A stretch of DNA of 64,000 bases. It comes from Butyrivibrio sp. AE2015. GTDB lineage: Bacteria; Bacillota; Clostridia; Lachnospirales; Lachnospiraceae. The notes below the pieces were generated by a model. The model saw only the letters and a program-made list of their open reading frames with translations. It made no database searches and was not told the DNA's origin. Location of the stretch: assembly GCF_000420825.1 (NCBI RefSeq), contig NZ_ATVR01000016.1, positions 1-64,000 on the forward strand, given 5' to 3'. Shown in pieces: positions 9,281 through 18,129 of the stretch. Position numbers and translations under genes: made by a program. Every line of letters starts with the position of its first letter. The first letter of the stretch is position 1.

Positions 9281-10549
9281 ATGGCAGGAAAAAATTCCGG
9301 AGAGATCAGGTGCTCTTTTTGTAACAAGACACAGGATCAGGTAAAAAAGTTAATAGCAGGACCTGCAGGAGTATATATTTGTGATGAGTGCGTTGAGATA
9401 TGCGCAGATATCATAGAGGAAGAGTTCGAGGACGAGCCTGTTGCAGCCAGTGAGAAGAACATCAATCTTCTCAAACCGGTTGAGATCAGAAACTTTCTTG
9501 ATGAGTATGTAATCGGACAGGATGAAGCTAAAAAGGTTTTAGCAGTTTCTGTTTATAACCATTACAAGAGAGTTCTTGCTCCTAAGAGCGAGGACAAAAA
9601 CGATGTTGAGCTTCAAAAGAGTAACATCATCATGATCGGACCTACAGGTTCAGGTAAGACATATCTTGCACAGACACTTGCCAAGATCATAAATGTTCCT
9701 TTTGCTATTGCTGATGCAACTACCCTTACTGAGGCAGGATATGTTGGTGAAGACGTTGAGAATATTCTTCTTAAACTTATCCAGAATGCTGACTACGATA
9801 TTGAGAGAGCTCAGTACGGAATTGTTTATATCGATGAGATTGATAAGATCACCAAAAAGAGTGAGAATGTATCTATAACAAGAGATGTTTCAGGTGAAGG
9901 TGTACAGCAGGCACTTCTTAAGATCGTAGAAGGTACTGTTGCAAGTGTTCCACCTCAGGGCGGAAGAAAACATCCTCATCAGGAGCTTATCCAGATTGAT
10001 ACAAGCAATATCCTCTTCATCTGCGGCGGTGCATTTGATGGCCTTGATAAGATCGTTGAGGCAAGACTTGACAGAAATTCAATCGGATTTAATGCAGAGA
10101 TTGCTGATAAGTCAGAAAGAGAGATCGGAGAGGTTCTTAAAGAGGTAACACCTCAGGATCTTGTTAAATTTGGTCTCATTCCTGAGTTTGTAGGACGTGT
10201 ACCGATTACAGTTACTTTGGAAGGTCTTTCCAAGGAAGCTTTGGTCAAGATTCTTACAAAGCCAAGGAATGCCCTTGTTAAGCAGTATCAGAAACTCTTC
10301 GACTTCGATGATGTTAAGCTTACATTCGAGGACGAAGCAGTTCAAAGAATTGCAGAGATGGCTTACGAGAGAGAAACAGGAGCCCGTGGTCTTCGTTCTA
10401 TTATGGAGAAGACTATGATGGATGTTATGTATCAGATTCCTTCTGATGACACCATCAGCGAGTGCGTTATCACAGATGCTTCTGTAGATGGCACAAGCCA
10501 GCCACTCATTGTCCACAAGGACAGCAAGAAATTAAAGCAGGCTAAATAA
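9281..10549 (+). CDS. clpX: ClpX ATPase, specificity subunit of ClpXP
   Basis: 422 residues. The N-terminal zinc domain has CSFC (11-14) and CDEC (34-37). The AAA+ core has Walker A GPTGSGKT (120-127), pore loop GYVG (153-156), Walker B IVYIDE (181-186), and the IGF loop (268-270) that docks on ClpP. It unfolds tagged substrates and feeds them to ClpP. RBS AAAGGAG. A strong bidirectional terminator follows. Confidence 0.97.
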   Translation: MAGKNSGEIRCSFCNKTQDQVKKLIAGPAGVYICDECVEICADIIEEEFEDEPVAASEKNINLLKPVEIRNFLDEYVIGQDEAKKVLAVSVYNHYKRVLAPKSEDKNDVELQKSNIIMIGPTGSGKTYLAQTLAKIINVPFAIADATTLTEAGYVGEDVENILLKLIQNADYDIERAQYGIVYIDEIDKITKKSENVSITRDVSGEGVQQALLKIVEGTVASVPPQGGRKHPHQELIQIDTSNILFICGGAFDGLDKIVEARLDRNSIGFNAEIADKSEREIGEVLKEVTPQDLVKFGLIPEFVGRVPITVTLEGLSKEALVKILTKPRNALVKQYQKLFDFDDVKLTFEDEAVQRIAEMAYERETGARGLRSIMEKTMMDVMYQIPSDDTISECVITDASVDGTSQPLIVHKDSKKLKQAK

Positions 10550-10556
10550 AAAATAA

Positions 10557-10599
10557 AAGCTGTGAGAAATGAGAGATCATTTTTCACAGCTTCTTTTTT
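10557..10599. terminator. Bidirectional terminator between clpX and engB
   Basis: A 16-bp stem (10557-10572 with 10577-10592, one G-U pair) closes a GAGA tetraloop, with T6 on the plus side and an A-rich tract on the other. It serves both converging genes; the engB stop overlaps its T-run. Confidence 0.9.
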
Positions 10600-11206
10600 A
10601 GGCTTCGGTTGAAGGAGATGCTTCCGCGAGCAGTTCATCCATAAAATCATAGATTTCCTGTCTGCCTTCTTTGGAGAGGGCTGAGTAAGGGAAAATCTTT
10701 ATCTCATCAGGAAGACCAAGGCCGTTTCTTAACATATTCAGGTGCTTTTCACGATGAGAAGGTTTGATCTTGTCAGCTTTGGTAGCGATGATGACCGGCT
10801 GGAAGCCCTGATGAACGATCCATTTGTACATCTGAACGTCATTGGCCGAAGGTTCATGGCGGATATCGATAAGAAGGAAAACTCTAAGGAGCTGCTTGGA
10901 TGTGTGGAGGTAGTTTTCAATCATTTTTCCCCACTGCTCCTTAACCTTTTCGGGGACACGAGCAAATCCATATCCCGGGAGGTCTACAAGGTAGAACTCA
11001 TTGTTTATATTGTAGTAGTTGATTGTCTGAGTTTTTCCGGGTTCCTGTGAAGTTCTGGCATAGTTTTTTCGATTCATTATGCCGTTAATGAGTGAGCTTT
11101 TTCCTACATTACTTTTTCCTGCGAAGGCAAATTCTGGGAATGGGTTGTCCGGAAGTGTGCTTGTGATTCCACAAACTGTTTCAAGATTTACATTTTTAAT
11201 AACCAT
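10598..11206 (-). CDS. engB: Ribosome biogenesis GTPase YsxC/EngB
   Basis: 202 residues. GTPase motifs in order: G1 GKSNVGKSS (about 30-38), G3 DLPGYG, G4 TKAD, G5 SALS. EngB acts late in 50S ribosomal subunit assembly. It often follows clp or lon genes in Firmicutes; here it converges with clpX. Confidence 0.95.
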   Translation of the reverse strand: MVIKNVNLETVCGITSTLPDNPFPEFAFAGKSNVGKSSLINGIMNRKNYARTSQEPGKTQTINYYNINNEFYLVDLPGYGFARVPEKVKEQWGKMIENYLHTSKQLLRVFLLIDIRHEPSANDVQMYKWIVHQGFQPVIIATKADKIKPSHREKHLNMLRNGLGLPDEIKIFPYSALSKEGRQEIYDFMDELLAEASPSTEA

Positions 11207-11309
11207 ACTATTCTCTCTATTCTTTGTAATTGATGCTTAACAATAATCATTGATTAAGTTAAAATTTAAGGTGAATGTTAATACATTATAGCATATTCGG
11301 AGGCAGAGT

Positions 11310-11909
11310 ATGGAAACACTTAAAAAAATGAAGTTAAATTACGTGATTGAAGCCATCGTGATGATTGCTATAGGTGCTGTTCTTATATTTTGGACAGAAG
11401 CAAGCCTTCTCATCATGGCGAGAGCGTTGGCAATTCTGCTGGTAATAGCAGGTGTAATATTTGTATTTAGTTATTTTTTACATAAAGAACGCAGCATAGT
11501 AATGTCAGGTGGTTTTGCAATGGGAGTCATTATTGCAGCCGTTGGTGTTTGGATTTTCCTTAAACCTGACGCATTTACAGATTTTATCCCAAAGCTCTTT
11601 GGCGTATTTATACTTCTTAGTGGTCTTATGAATCTGGGGCAGACAATCTCCCTTGTAAGCTACAGATATTCACTTTGGTGGATCTCATTGATCCTGGCTG
11701 TAGGAACTATCGGTATGGGAGCATTTCTTTTGTTTAATCCTAAGGATGCAAAAGAAATTGCGGTGACTATCATTGGAATATTCCTGGTTTATGATGGAAT
11801 CACCAATCTTTGGACAATATCAAGAGTCTCCAAGTATGCAAAAAGAGTTAAGCAGGAGATGAATGCTGTTGATGTTGAAGCAGTTGTTGAAGATGTAGAT
11901 AAAAAGTAA
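11310..11909 (+). CDS. HdeD/DUF308-like membrane protein
   Basis: 199 residues with about six hydrophobic segments spanning residues 9-170 and a charged C-terminal tail. The repeated two-helix pattern and motifs such as IAIGAVLIF and GIFLVYDGITNL fit the DUF308 (HdeD-like) family, whose role outside enterobacterial acid stress is unknown. RBS GGAGG. The next gene starts 22 bp downstream and may be co-transcribed. Confidence 0.75.
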   Translation: METLKKMKLNYVIEAIVMIAIGAVLIFWTEASLLIMARALAILLVIAGVIFVFSYFLHKERSIVMSGGFAMGVIIAAVGVWIFLKPDAFTDFIPKLFGVFILLSGLMNLGQTISLVSYRYSLWWISLILAVGTIGMGAFLLFNPKDAKEIAVTIIGIFLVYDGITNLWTISRVSKYAKRVKQEMNAVDVEAVVEDVDKK

Positions 11910-11931
11910 TGCCGGAAATTGAGGAATAATA

Positions 11932-13122
11932 ATGACATTTGAACCAATAGAGGTATCGCTTGATGAGGGCTGCATTGATGCTTTCATCAGGCGATATCAT
12001 TTTAATGACAATGAAAAAGCAGAAATAATAAGAATTTACAGGAAGCTTGCTCCAAGAGTTCACGCTATTTTTCACCATATCATCGAAGAGGATGTAGAGG
12101 GAAAAAAGTCTGCACTTGTAGTAGCAAGTCTTGGAAGAGCAATTGATGAGTTTCAGAATAATCTTTTGGAAAAAGGAAATATTCAGGAAGCCTACATAGT
12201 TGATTGTCTCGGACTTGATTTTTTATCACTTGCTTATGAAAAAATAGATGAAAAGCTCCATGAGTCTACAGGTCTTTATGCCGGAGGATATCAGTTTGCT
12301 GGAAGTGATAGCTTTCCGCTTGAAAGTATCCCTGAAGCCATGAAAAAGCTTGGACAAAAGAAAGTAAGGTATAATGATGCTTTTGTCCTTGTTCCCAAAA
12401 AGAGTGTTGTCTTTATGACGCCATTATTTGAAACGAAGCAGGAAAAGCACTCTAAGTGTAGCAGTTGTAGTGCTGAAAAATGTGTATACAGGACAAGTAG
12501 CTATTTGGGTGCAATAACTGTGTCAAAAGATGTTGATAGTTCTAAAAAAGATTTGTTGAAAGATATGAGAGAGAATATGGTAATTGATGATAATGAGACT
12601 GAAGGCCTGATCCATCTTTACACCGGCGATGGCAAGGGCAAGACTACAGCATCTATCGGACTTGCCGTAAGGGCAGCAGGCTCAGGTAAAAAAGTTGTAT
12701 TCTCTCAGTTCATGAAAGGAAGAAAAACATCAGAGCTAAACTCTTTTGCTCAGCTACCTAATATCAAAGTCATAAGAAGTGATAAGAACCTCGGCTGGTT
12801 CAAAAAGGACTCAGAGGACTCCATAGCTGCATTTACCGGCGAACACAACAGAATACTTACAGAAATAGAAAACCTCGTAAGTAGTGGAGAGTGTGACGTC
12901 CTTGTCATGGATGAATCCACCTATCCCTACAACTACGGCATCATCGACAAAGCAAGATTTGAAGCACTTATCACTAATAAACCCGTTTCAATGGAAATAG
13001 TTCTCACTGGCAGAAATGCCCCTGACTTCTTCGTTGAACACGCCAATTACATTACAGAGATGAAAAAAATAAGGCACCCTTATGATAGCGGCATTGAAGC
13101 ACGCAAGGGAATAGAATACTAA
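11932..13122 (+). CDS. MetH-activation-like domain fused to corrinoid adenosyltransferase (CobA/CobO type)
   Basis: 396 residues. The C-terminal half (about 225-396) is a P-loop corrinoid adenosyltransferase: YTGDGKGKTTASIGLAVRAA (Walker A near 232-239), VLVMDE, and the C-terminal TGRNAPDFFVEHANYITEM signature. It adenosylates cob(I)alamin or cobyrinate. The N-terminal half (about 1-190) resembles the stand-alone methionine synthase activation-like proteins of clostridia and ends in a Cys cluster, KCSSCSAEKCVYR (about 173-187). Fusion of a B12-enzyme reactivation-like module with a B12-modifying enzyme suggests local corrinoid handling; that link is inferred. An alternative is a corrinoid sensor domain. 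Confidence 0.8.
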   Translation: MTFEPIEVSLDEGCIDAFIRRYHFNDNEKAEIIRIYRKLAPRVHAIFHHIIEEDVEGKKSALVVASLGRAIDEFQNNLLEKGNIQEAYIVDCLGLDFLSLAYEKIDEKLHESTGLYAGGYQFAGSDSFPLESIPEAMKKLGQKKVRYNDAFVLVPKKSVVFMTPLFETKQEKHSKCSSCSAEKCVYRTSSYLGAITVSKDVDSSKKDLLKDMRENMVIDDNETEGLIHLYTGDGKGKTTASIGLAVRAAGSGKKVVFSQFMKGRKTSELNSFAQLPNIKVIRSDKNLGWFKKDSEDSIAAFTGEHNRILTEIENLVSSGECDVLVMDESTYPYNYGIIDKARFEALITNKPVSMEIVLTGRNAPDFFVEHANYITEMKKIRHPYDSGIEARKGIEY

Positions 13123-13125
13123 CAA

Positions 13126-13170
13126 AAAGAGCCCCATCTGGCTTATACAGCTGCGATGAGGCTCTTTATT
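13126..13170. terminator. Terminator between adenosyltransferase and mcp genes
   Basis: AAAGAGCC (13126-13133) plus CATC pairs with GATG plus GGCTCTTT (13160-13167), each arm carrying one unpaired base. T-rich on one side and A-rich on the other, so it can serve both converging genes. Confidence 0.8.
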
Positions 13171-13186
13171 TGTGCTATCTTTGTGA

Positions 13187-14920
13187 TTATGAATTTGCTT
13201 CACTTAATGTGAAGAAGGACATTTTTTCGTTGAGGGTTTCTGCCATGTCACGGAGATCGTTGGCAGCATTGCTTATAAGGGAGAATGTTGCGTTAAGTTC
13301 TTCCATGGAAGCATTTGTTTCCTCTGTTGATGCTGCGTTCTGCTGTGATATTGCAGAGAGCTCTGTGATGATGTCTGAGAATCCAGCCTTAAGCTCGTTG
13401 AGTAAGTGGATCTTTTTGGAGATGAGTTTTGTTGAGCTGTCTACGTTGTTTACGTTTTCAACTACTACATCCATGTCATCTTTTGTTGTGTTGAGCTGAG
13501 TGTTCTGTTCCTGCATGCTCTTGCCAAGGAGTTCTATTGTCTCAACGTTTTTCTGTGATTCAGCTACTAGTGATTCAACAATCTGCTTGATTGAAACAGC
13601 TGCCTCTTTTGACTGCTGTGAGAGATTACCAATCTCTGTAGCAACTACTGAGAATCCTTTGCCGTACTCACCGGCCCTTGCAGCCTCGATAGAAGCATTG
13701 AGAGACAGAAGATGAGTCTGCTCAGCAATTGCAGTGATCATATTTGAAGCTTCTGCAATGTTCTTAACTGAATCATTTGTTGTGCGGATCTGGTTGTGGA
13801 TGTCCTGCATAGAAGACATAACGCCCTGGTTTTTGTCCATAAGGTCGTTAAGTGTTTCAACAGTTCTTTGTGCACCAGACATCATCTCGTTTGCTGCATT
13901 TGAAAGATCTTCAATTCTTCCTGTAATCTCATCAATGCTGTCACCCATCTGGTTAGTGTTTGCTACCGAACTTTCCATGCTCTCAGCCTGGGAAGCAGCG
14001 CCACGGCTGATATCTTCAACAGCAGCTGTGATCTGCTCAGCAACGTTAGATGCTGATTCAGCAGAAGTAGCAAGCTTTACACCTGAATTTGTAACATCTT
14101 CTGAGAGTTTTTTTGTTGCACTGATAACATCTTGCAACTTATCACGAACCATAGCGGAACTTTCTGCAATTACACCAAGCTCGTCCTTACGGTTGAATGT
14201 ACGATCATTGATGTAGAAAGAAAGTTCACCATCTTCCAGATTCTTAAGTCCAGAAACGATGTCACGTATTGATCTTGTTGATGTGCTTATCAAATAGCGG
14301 GCAACACCAAAATTAAATAAAAAGAAACATACAAAAGTTATAACAATAGAACGAAGCGCTGCGTTCATATTTGCTTTTACGATAGTAGTATCACGTCCTG
14401 CAAAAACCATACCAACAACAGAACCATCAGAGTTCTTAAGTGGAAGATAGTATGCGTACCAATCCTGACCTGCAATCTCAAAATTTGAAGCAAGATATTC
14501 GTTACCGCTATTAAGTACTTCGCTAATTACAGCTTCAGAAGCTTTTGTTCCTTCCATGCGCTGACCTGTAGTTGCGTCTGTAAGAGATGTAACGAAGCGT
14601 GTATCGCCATAGAATAATGTATAGTGCATACCGGTTTTCTCATGAAGGGCATCGAGCTGTGCCTGATAAATGTCGTGAACAGCTACGTCACCTTTCATAA
14701 GCTGACCGTCTTCTGAAAGTGCCCAATCACCCTGAAACTGATTTGAAACCTCATCATCAAGAAGAACTGCAGCGGCATGTAATCCTTCTGAAAAAGATGT
14801 GAGATAAGCTTTCTGGATGTTCCTGAATCCAATTATGCCTACACATGCAGCCATAAGCAGTGCAAGCACTGATGCAATAAGTATTATGGTCCGAACCATA
14901 TTCCTGTTCTTTGTTTTCAT
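13187..14920 (-). CDS. Methyl-accepting chemotaxis protein with extracellular sensor
   Basis: 577 residues. TM1 (about 9-31), an extracellular single-Cache-like sensor (about 32-188; conserved stretches [11 protein letters not shown] and [13 protein letters not shown]), TM2 (about 190-212), HAMP (about 213-265), then the MCP signalling coiled coil with hairpin tip [20 protein letters not shown]. It senses a small ligand outside and controls CheA/CheW inside. RBS GAGGAAAGGG. It sits behind a c-di-GMP-I riboswitch, so production responds to the motile/sessile second messenger. No che or flagellar gene is nearby; it is an orphan receptor. Confidence 0.95.
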   Translation of the reverse strand: MKTKNRNMVRTIILIASVLALLMAACVGIIGFRNIQKAYLTSFSEGLHAAAVLLDDEVSNQFQGDWALSEDGQLMKGDVAVHDIYQAQLDALHEKTGMHYTLFYGDTRFVTSLTDATTGQRMEGTKASEAVISEVLNSGNEYLASNFEIAGQDWYAYYLPLKNSDGSVVGMVFAGRDTTIVKANMNAALRSIVITFVCFFLFNFGVARYLISTSTRSIRDIVSGLKNLEDGELSFYINDRTFNRKDELGVIAESSAMVRDKLQDVISATKKLSEDVTNSGVKLATSAESASNVAEQITAAVEDISRGAASQAESMESSVANTNQMGDSIDEITGRIEDLSNAANEMMSGAQRTVETLNDLMDKNQGVMSSMQDIHNQIRTTNDSVKNIAEASNMITAIAEQTHLLSLNASIEAARAGEYGKGFSVVATEIGNLSQQSKEAAVSIKQIVESLVAESQKNVETIELLGKSMQEQNTQLNTTKDDMDVVVENVNNVDSSTKLISKKIHLLNELKAGFSDIITELSAISQQNAASTEETNASMEELNATFSLISNAANDLRDMAETLNEKMSFFTLSEANS

Positions 14921-14968
14921 TTTTTTCCCTTTCCTCTAACAGCTGCTAAAAAGCAGTAAAATAAGCGC

Positions 14969-14996
14969 TATATCAAAACTCTTTCCTTTTGATATA
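14969..14996 (-). promoter_or_regulatory. Second leader hairpin before mcp
   Basis: TATATCAAAA (14969-14978) pairs perfectly with TTTTGATATA (14987-14996). On the transcript the loop reads GGAAAGAG, a Shine-Dalgarno-like string. It abuts the T-run of the riboswitch terminator, so formation of the two structures may be linked. Confidence 0.5.
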
Positions 14997-15026
14997 AAAA
15001 AGCATGGGACGAAAATGTCCCATGCT
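14996..15026 (-). terminator. Riboswitch expression-platform terminator
   Basis: AGCATGGGAC (15001-15010) and GTCCCATGCT (15017-15026) form a perfect 10-bp stem. On the minus strand it is followed by five to six Ts. It lies between the c-di-GMP aptamer and mcp, the expected place for a conditional terminator. Whether ligand turns expression on or off cannot be read with confidence. Confidence 0.75.
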
Positions 15027-15054
15027 CCTATTAGTTAAGTAATAACCTACTTAA

Positions 15055-15125
15055 AGGTACAACTGGCTGACATTTTAAAGTCCCTATAGCTTTGCGCCGC
15101 AGGCTTTCGCCTGCTTTGCCAAATG
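15055..15125 (-). ncRNA. c-di-GMP-I (GEMM-I) riboswitch aptamer
   Basis: On the minus strand the aptamer has the family hallmarks in order: GGCAAA, a hairpin GCAGGC-GAAA-GCCTGC with the GNRA loop that docks in the receptor, GGCGCAAAGC, a CTATAGGG segment, a second stem (GAC...GTC), then AGCCAGTTG. This matches the clostridial GEMM-I consensus. A promoter lies immediately upstream and a terminator hairpin downstream, leading to the chemoreceptor gene. GEMM-I riboswitches bind cyclic di-GMP and often control motility and chemotaxis genes. Confidence 0.87.
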
Positions 15126-15145
15126 TTAAATTAAAACTAGTGAGG

Positions 15146-15174
15146 ATTATAATGTACCAGCTTACTTAATGCAA
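15146..15174 (-). promoter_or_regulatory. Promoter of the riboswitch-mcp transcript
   Basis: Minus strand TTGCAT (15174-15169), 17-bp spacer, TATAAT (15151-15146). Transcription would start near 15139, about 15 nt before the aptamer. The remaining DNA up to the clpB stop (15175-15314) is AT-rich. It holds a dyad at 15284-15304 around AGTGCACT, without a T-run, so no sure clpB terminator is seen. Confidence 0.8.
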
Positions 15175-15314
15175 TATTTATTTTTTGTTTATAAAAAATT
15201 TATATACTGTTTTGGACAAATAAAATAATTTACCACTTTAATTTGGCAATATTGCACAAGCGTTAAATTGTACACGCAATTTAGCTTTTAGTGCACTGAA
15301 AAGCAAAAAAATGA

Positions 15315-17909
15315 TCATATATTTTGGGCATTTGCAACAAGTTCGCCATTTTCTATGTCAAAAGTGATAGTATCGTGTGGTTTTACTTTATCTTCAAGAA
15401 TAATCTTGGCAGAGAGTGTTTCAACATATTTTTGTATGTAACGCTTAAGAGGTCTTGCACCATATATAGGATCGTAGGCGTTATCAATTACATAGCTTTT
15501 GGCAGCATCTGTGAGCTTTATGCTGATCTCTCTGTCGGACAGTCGTTTATTGAGGTCATCTATTACAAGATCAACGATTCCTCCGATGTTATCCTTGGTG
15601 AGAGGCTTAAACATTATTATCTCATCAAGCCTGTTCAGGAACTCTGGTCTAAAGTGAGAGCGGAGGTCTTCCATTGTGGCCTTCTCAGCATCTTCGCTTA
15701 TTGAACCGTCATCTCTGATACCATCTAGCAGATACTGAGCTCCGATATTTGAAGTCATTATCAGGATAGTATTCTTGAAATCTACAGTTCTTCCCTGTGA
15801 ATCAGTAATTCTTCCGTCATCAAGCACCTGAAGAAGGATATTGAATACATCAGGGTGAGCTTTTTCTATTTCATCAAAAAGAACTACAGCATAAGGCTTT
15901 CTGCGAACTGCCTCTGTAAGCTGACCGCCTTCCTCATAACCAACATATCCTGGAGGCGCTCCTATAAGCCTGGACACGCTGTATTTTTCCATGTATTCGC
16001 TCATGTCAATTCTGACCATGTTGTTCTCATCGTCAAACAGTGACTGGGCAAGACTTTTGGCAAGTTCTGTCTTACCAACACCAGTAGGACCAAGGAAGAG
16101 GAATGAACCAATTGGCTTACTTGGGTCCTTGATACCGGCCTTAGATCTCATTATGGCCTCGGATACCTTTACTACGGCGTCGTCCTGACCAATTACTCTT
16201 TGATGAAGCTCATCAGGGAGGTGAAGGGTCTTGTTTCTCTCACTCTCTGTAAGTTTATTTACAGGTATTCCTGTCCATCTGCTGATGATCCCGGCAATCT
16301 CGTCCTCTGAAACTTTTTCGTGTACAAGTGCACCATCGGCCTCTTTTTCCTTGGCTTTTTCCTCAGCCTCTTCTAGCTGTTTTTTAAGAGCAGGAAGCTT
16401 TCCATACTGGAGCTCACCGGCTTTTTCGTAGTCGCCATCTCGCTGGGCAATGGCAATCTCTGAATTGATGGTATCAATCTGTTCACGCATTGCTGCAAGT
16501 TTATCGACAGCTTCTTTTTCATTAGACCACTGAGCTTTTCTGGTATCAAAGTCTTCTTTAAGTTCAGCAAGCTCTTTTTGCAGATTTGTAAGTCTCTCTT
16601 TGCTGAGGGAATCATCTTCCTTTTTAAGGGCAGCCTCTTCAATCTGCATCTGCATGATCTTACGGTTTAGTTCATCGAGCTCAGCGGGCATTGAATCCAT
16701 CTCAGTCTTGATGAGAGCACAGGCTTCATCTACAAGGTCTATTGCCTTATCCGGTAGAAATCTGTCTGAAATGTACCTATTAGAAAGAACAGCAGCACTA
16801 ACAAGGGCACTGTCCATGATCTTAACTCCGTGAAAGACTTCATATCTCTCTTTTAATCCACGAAGGATACTGATGGTGTCTTCAACTGTAGGCTCTTCAA
16901 CCATGACAGGCTGGAAACGTCTCTCAAGAGCGGCATCCTTCTCAATATACTGTCTGTATTCGTTGAGGGTAGTAGCGCCAATGCAGTGGAGCTCGCCTCT
17001 TGCAAGCATTGGCTTAAGCATATTACCGGCATCCATGGCACCGTCTGTTTTACCTGCACCTACAATAAGATGAAGTTCATCTATGAAAAGAATTATCTCT
17101 CCATCGGAGGCCTTGACGTCCTCAAGGACTGCCTTTAACCTCTCCTCGAATTCTCCTCGATACTTGGCACCGGCTACCAGTGCACCCATATCAAGGGAAA
17201 AGATCTTTTTATCCTTAAGAGCAGTTGGCACATCGCCACTTGCAATTCTCTGGGCAAGGGCCTCGACGACTGCAGTCTTGCCGACACCAGGCTCACCGAT
17301 AAGAACAGGATTGTTCTTGCTCTTTCTGGACAGGATCCTGATCACATTTCGGATTTCTGTGTCTCTTCCTATTACAGGGTCAAGCTTTTGCTTTTTGGCT
17401 TTTTCAACAAGCTCTGTCCCGTATTTACTTAAGGTGTCATAGGTTGCCTCAGGGTTGTCAGTTGTGACATTTCTGTTGCCTCGTACCTCTGAAAGCACCT
17501 GAAGAAAGCTGTTTCTGTCAATTCCAAATTCTCTGAAGATCTCTTTTACTTCTCTGTTGGGTTTCTTAATAAGAGACATAAACAGGTGCTCGACTGATAC
17601 GTACTGATCTCCAAGAGCTCTGGCTTCATCCTCAGCAGACAAAAGAGCTTTGTTAAGGTCAGCACCGATGTAGGGCTGTCCGCCGGAAACTTTGGTTCTC
17701 TTTTCAATGGCGGAGATTATCCTGTTTAGGAAGGCTTCCTTATCTATGCCCATTTTCTCTATGAGCTTAGAAATAAGGCTGTCCTCAATAGTCATGAGAG
17801 AGTACAGAAGGTGTTCCTGTTCAATCTCCTGATTGCCATATTCAATAGCCACTTTTTCGCAGCCATTGACAGCTTCGATAGATTTTTGTGTGAATTTCTG
17901 TATATTCAT
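15315..17909 (-). CDS. clpB: ClpB disaggregase chaperone
   Basis: 864 residues, full family length. N-domain with two Clp repeats (about 1-145), AAA1 with Walker A GEPGVGKT (205-212), a coiled-coil middle domain (about 405-525), AAA2 with Walker A GPTGVGKT (about 606-613). The middle domain distinguishes ClpB from ClpC. The hexamer threads aggregated proteins with DnaK help. RBS GAGGAGGGAAC. The promoter lies at 17967-17994; no CIRCE or CtsR site is obvious there. Confidence 0.96.
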   Translation of the reverse strand: MNIQKFTQKSIEAVNGCEKVAIEYGNQEIEQEHLLYSLMTIEDSLISKLIEKMGIDKEAFLNRIISAIEKRTKVSGGQPYIGADLNKALLSAEDEARALGDQYVSVEHLFMSLIKKPNREVKEIFREFGIDRNSFLQVLSEVRGNRNVTTDNPEATYDTLSKYGTELVEKAKKQKLDPVIGRDTEIRNVIRILSRKSKNNPVLIGEPGVGKTAVVEALAQRIASGDVPTALKDKKIFSLDMGALVAGAKYRGEFEERLKAVLEDVKASDGEIILFIDELHLIVGAGKTDGAMDAGNMLKPMLARGELHCIGATTLNEYRQYIEKDAALERRFQPVMVEEPTVEDTISILRGLKERYEVFHGVKIMDSALVSAAVLSNRYISDRFLPDKAIDLVDEACALIKTEMDSMPAELDELNRKIMQMQIEEAALKKEDDSLSKERLTNLQKELAELKEDFDTRKAQWSNEKEAVDKLAAMREQIDTINSEIAIAQRDGDYEKAGELQYGKLPALKKQLEEAEEKAKEKEADGALVHEKVSEDEIAGIISRWTGIPVNKLTESERNKTLHLPDELHQRVIGQDDAVVKVSEAIMRSKAGIKDPSKPIGSFLFLGPTGVGKTELAKSLAQSLFDDENNMVRIDMSEYMEKYSVSRLIGAPPGYVGYEEGGQLTEAVRRKPYAVVLFDEIEKAHPDVFNILLQVLDDGRITDSQGRTVDFKNTILIMTSNIGAQYLLDGIRDDGSISEDAEKATMEDLRSHFRPEFLNRLDEIIMFKPLTKDNIGGIVDLVIDDLNKRLSDREISIKLTDAAKSYVIDNAYDPIYGARPLKRYIQKYVETLSAKIILEDKVKPHDTITFDIENGELVANAQNI

Positions 17910-17966
17910 AAAGTTCCCTCCTCATAAAAAAGGATCAATATACATTGTTATTATTGTTCTATTACA

Positions 17967-17994
17967 ACTATAACACAGAAAATGATAATGTCAA
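17967..17994 (-). promoter_or_regulatory. clpB promoter
   Basis: Minus strand TTGACA (17994-17989), 16-bp spacer, TATAGT (17972-17967), about 60 bp before the start codon. It is a good vegetative-type promoter. Confidence 0.65.
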
Positions 17995-18047
17995 ATCCTA
18001 TTTTTATGAATTACCTGGACTGGGGCAGAAATTCTTTAAAAGGCAAT

Positions 18048-18080
18048 AAAAAACAGGGACTGCGATGAGTACAGTCCCTG
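18048..18080 (-). terminator. Terminator of the Asn/Glu-rich surface protein gene
   Basis: CAGGGACTG (18054-18062) pairs with CAGTCCCTG (18072-18080), 9 bp perfect, followed on the minus strand by T6. It is 50 bp past the stop of the gene at 18130. Confidence 0.85.
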
Positions 18081-18129
18081 CTTTTAAGGTGAAGCTATAT
18101 GAAAGTTAAAAAAGGGTTTCAATTAAGTA

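Noticed and set aside
15241-15310. Dyad downstream of clpB as a terminator
   Set aside because: The stem is short and bulged, and the T-run lies before rather than after it on the minus strand.
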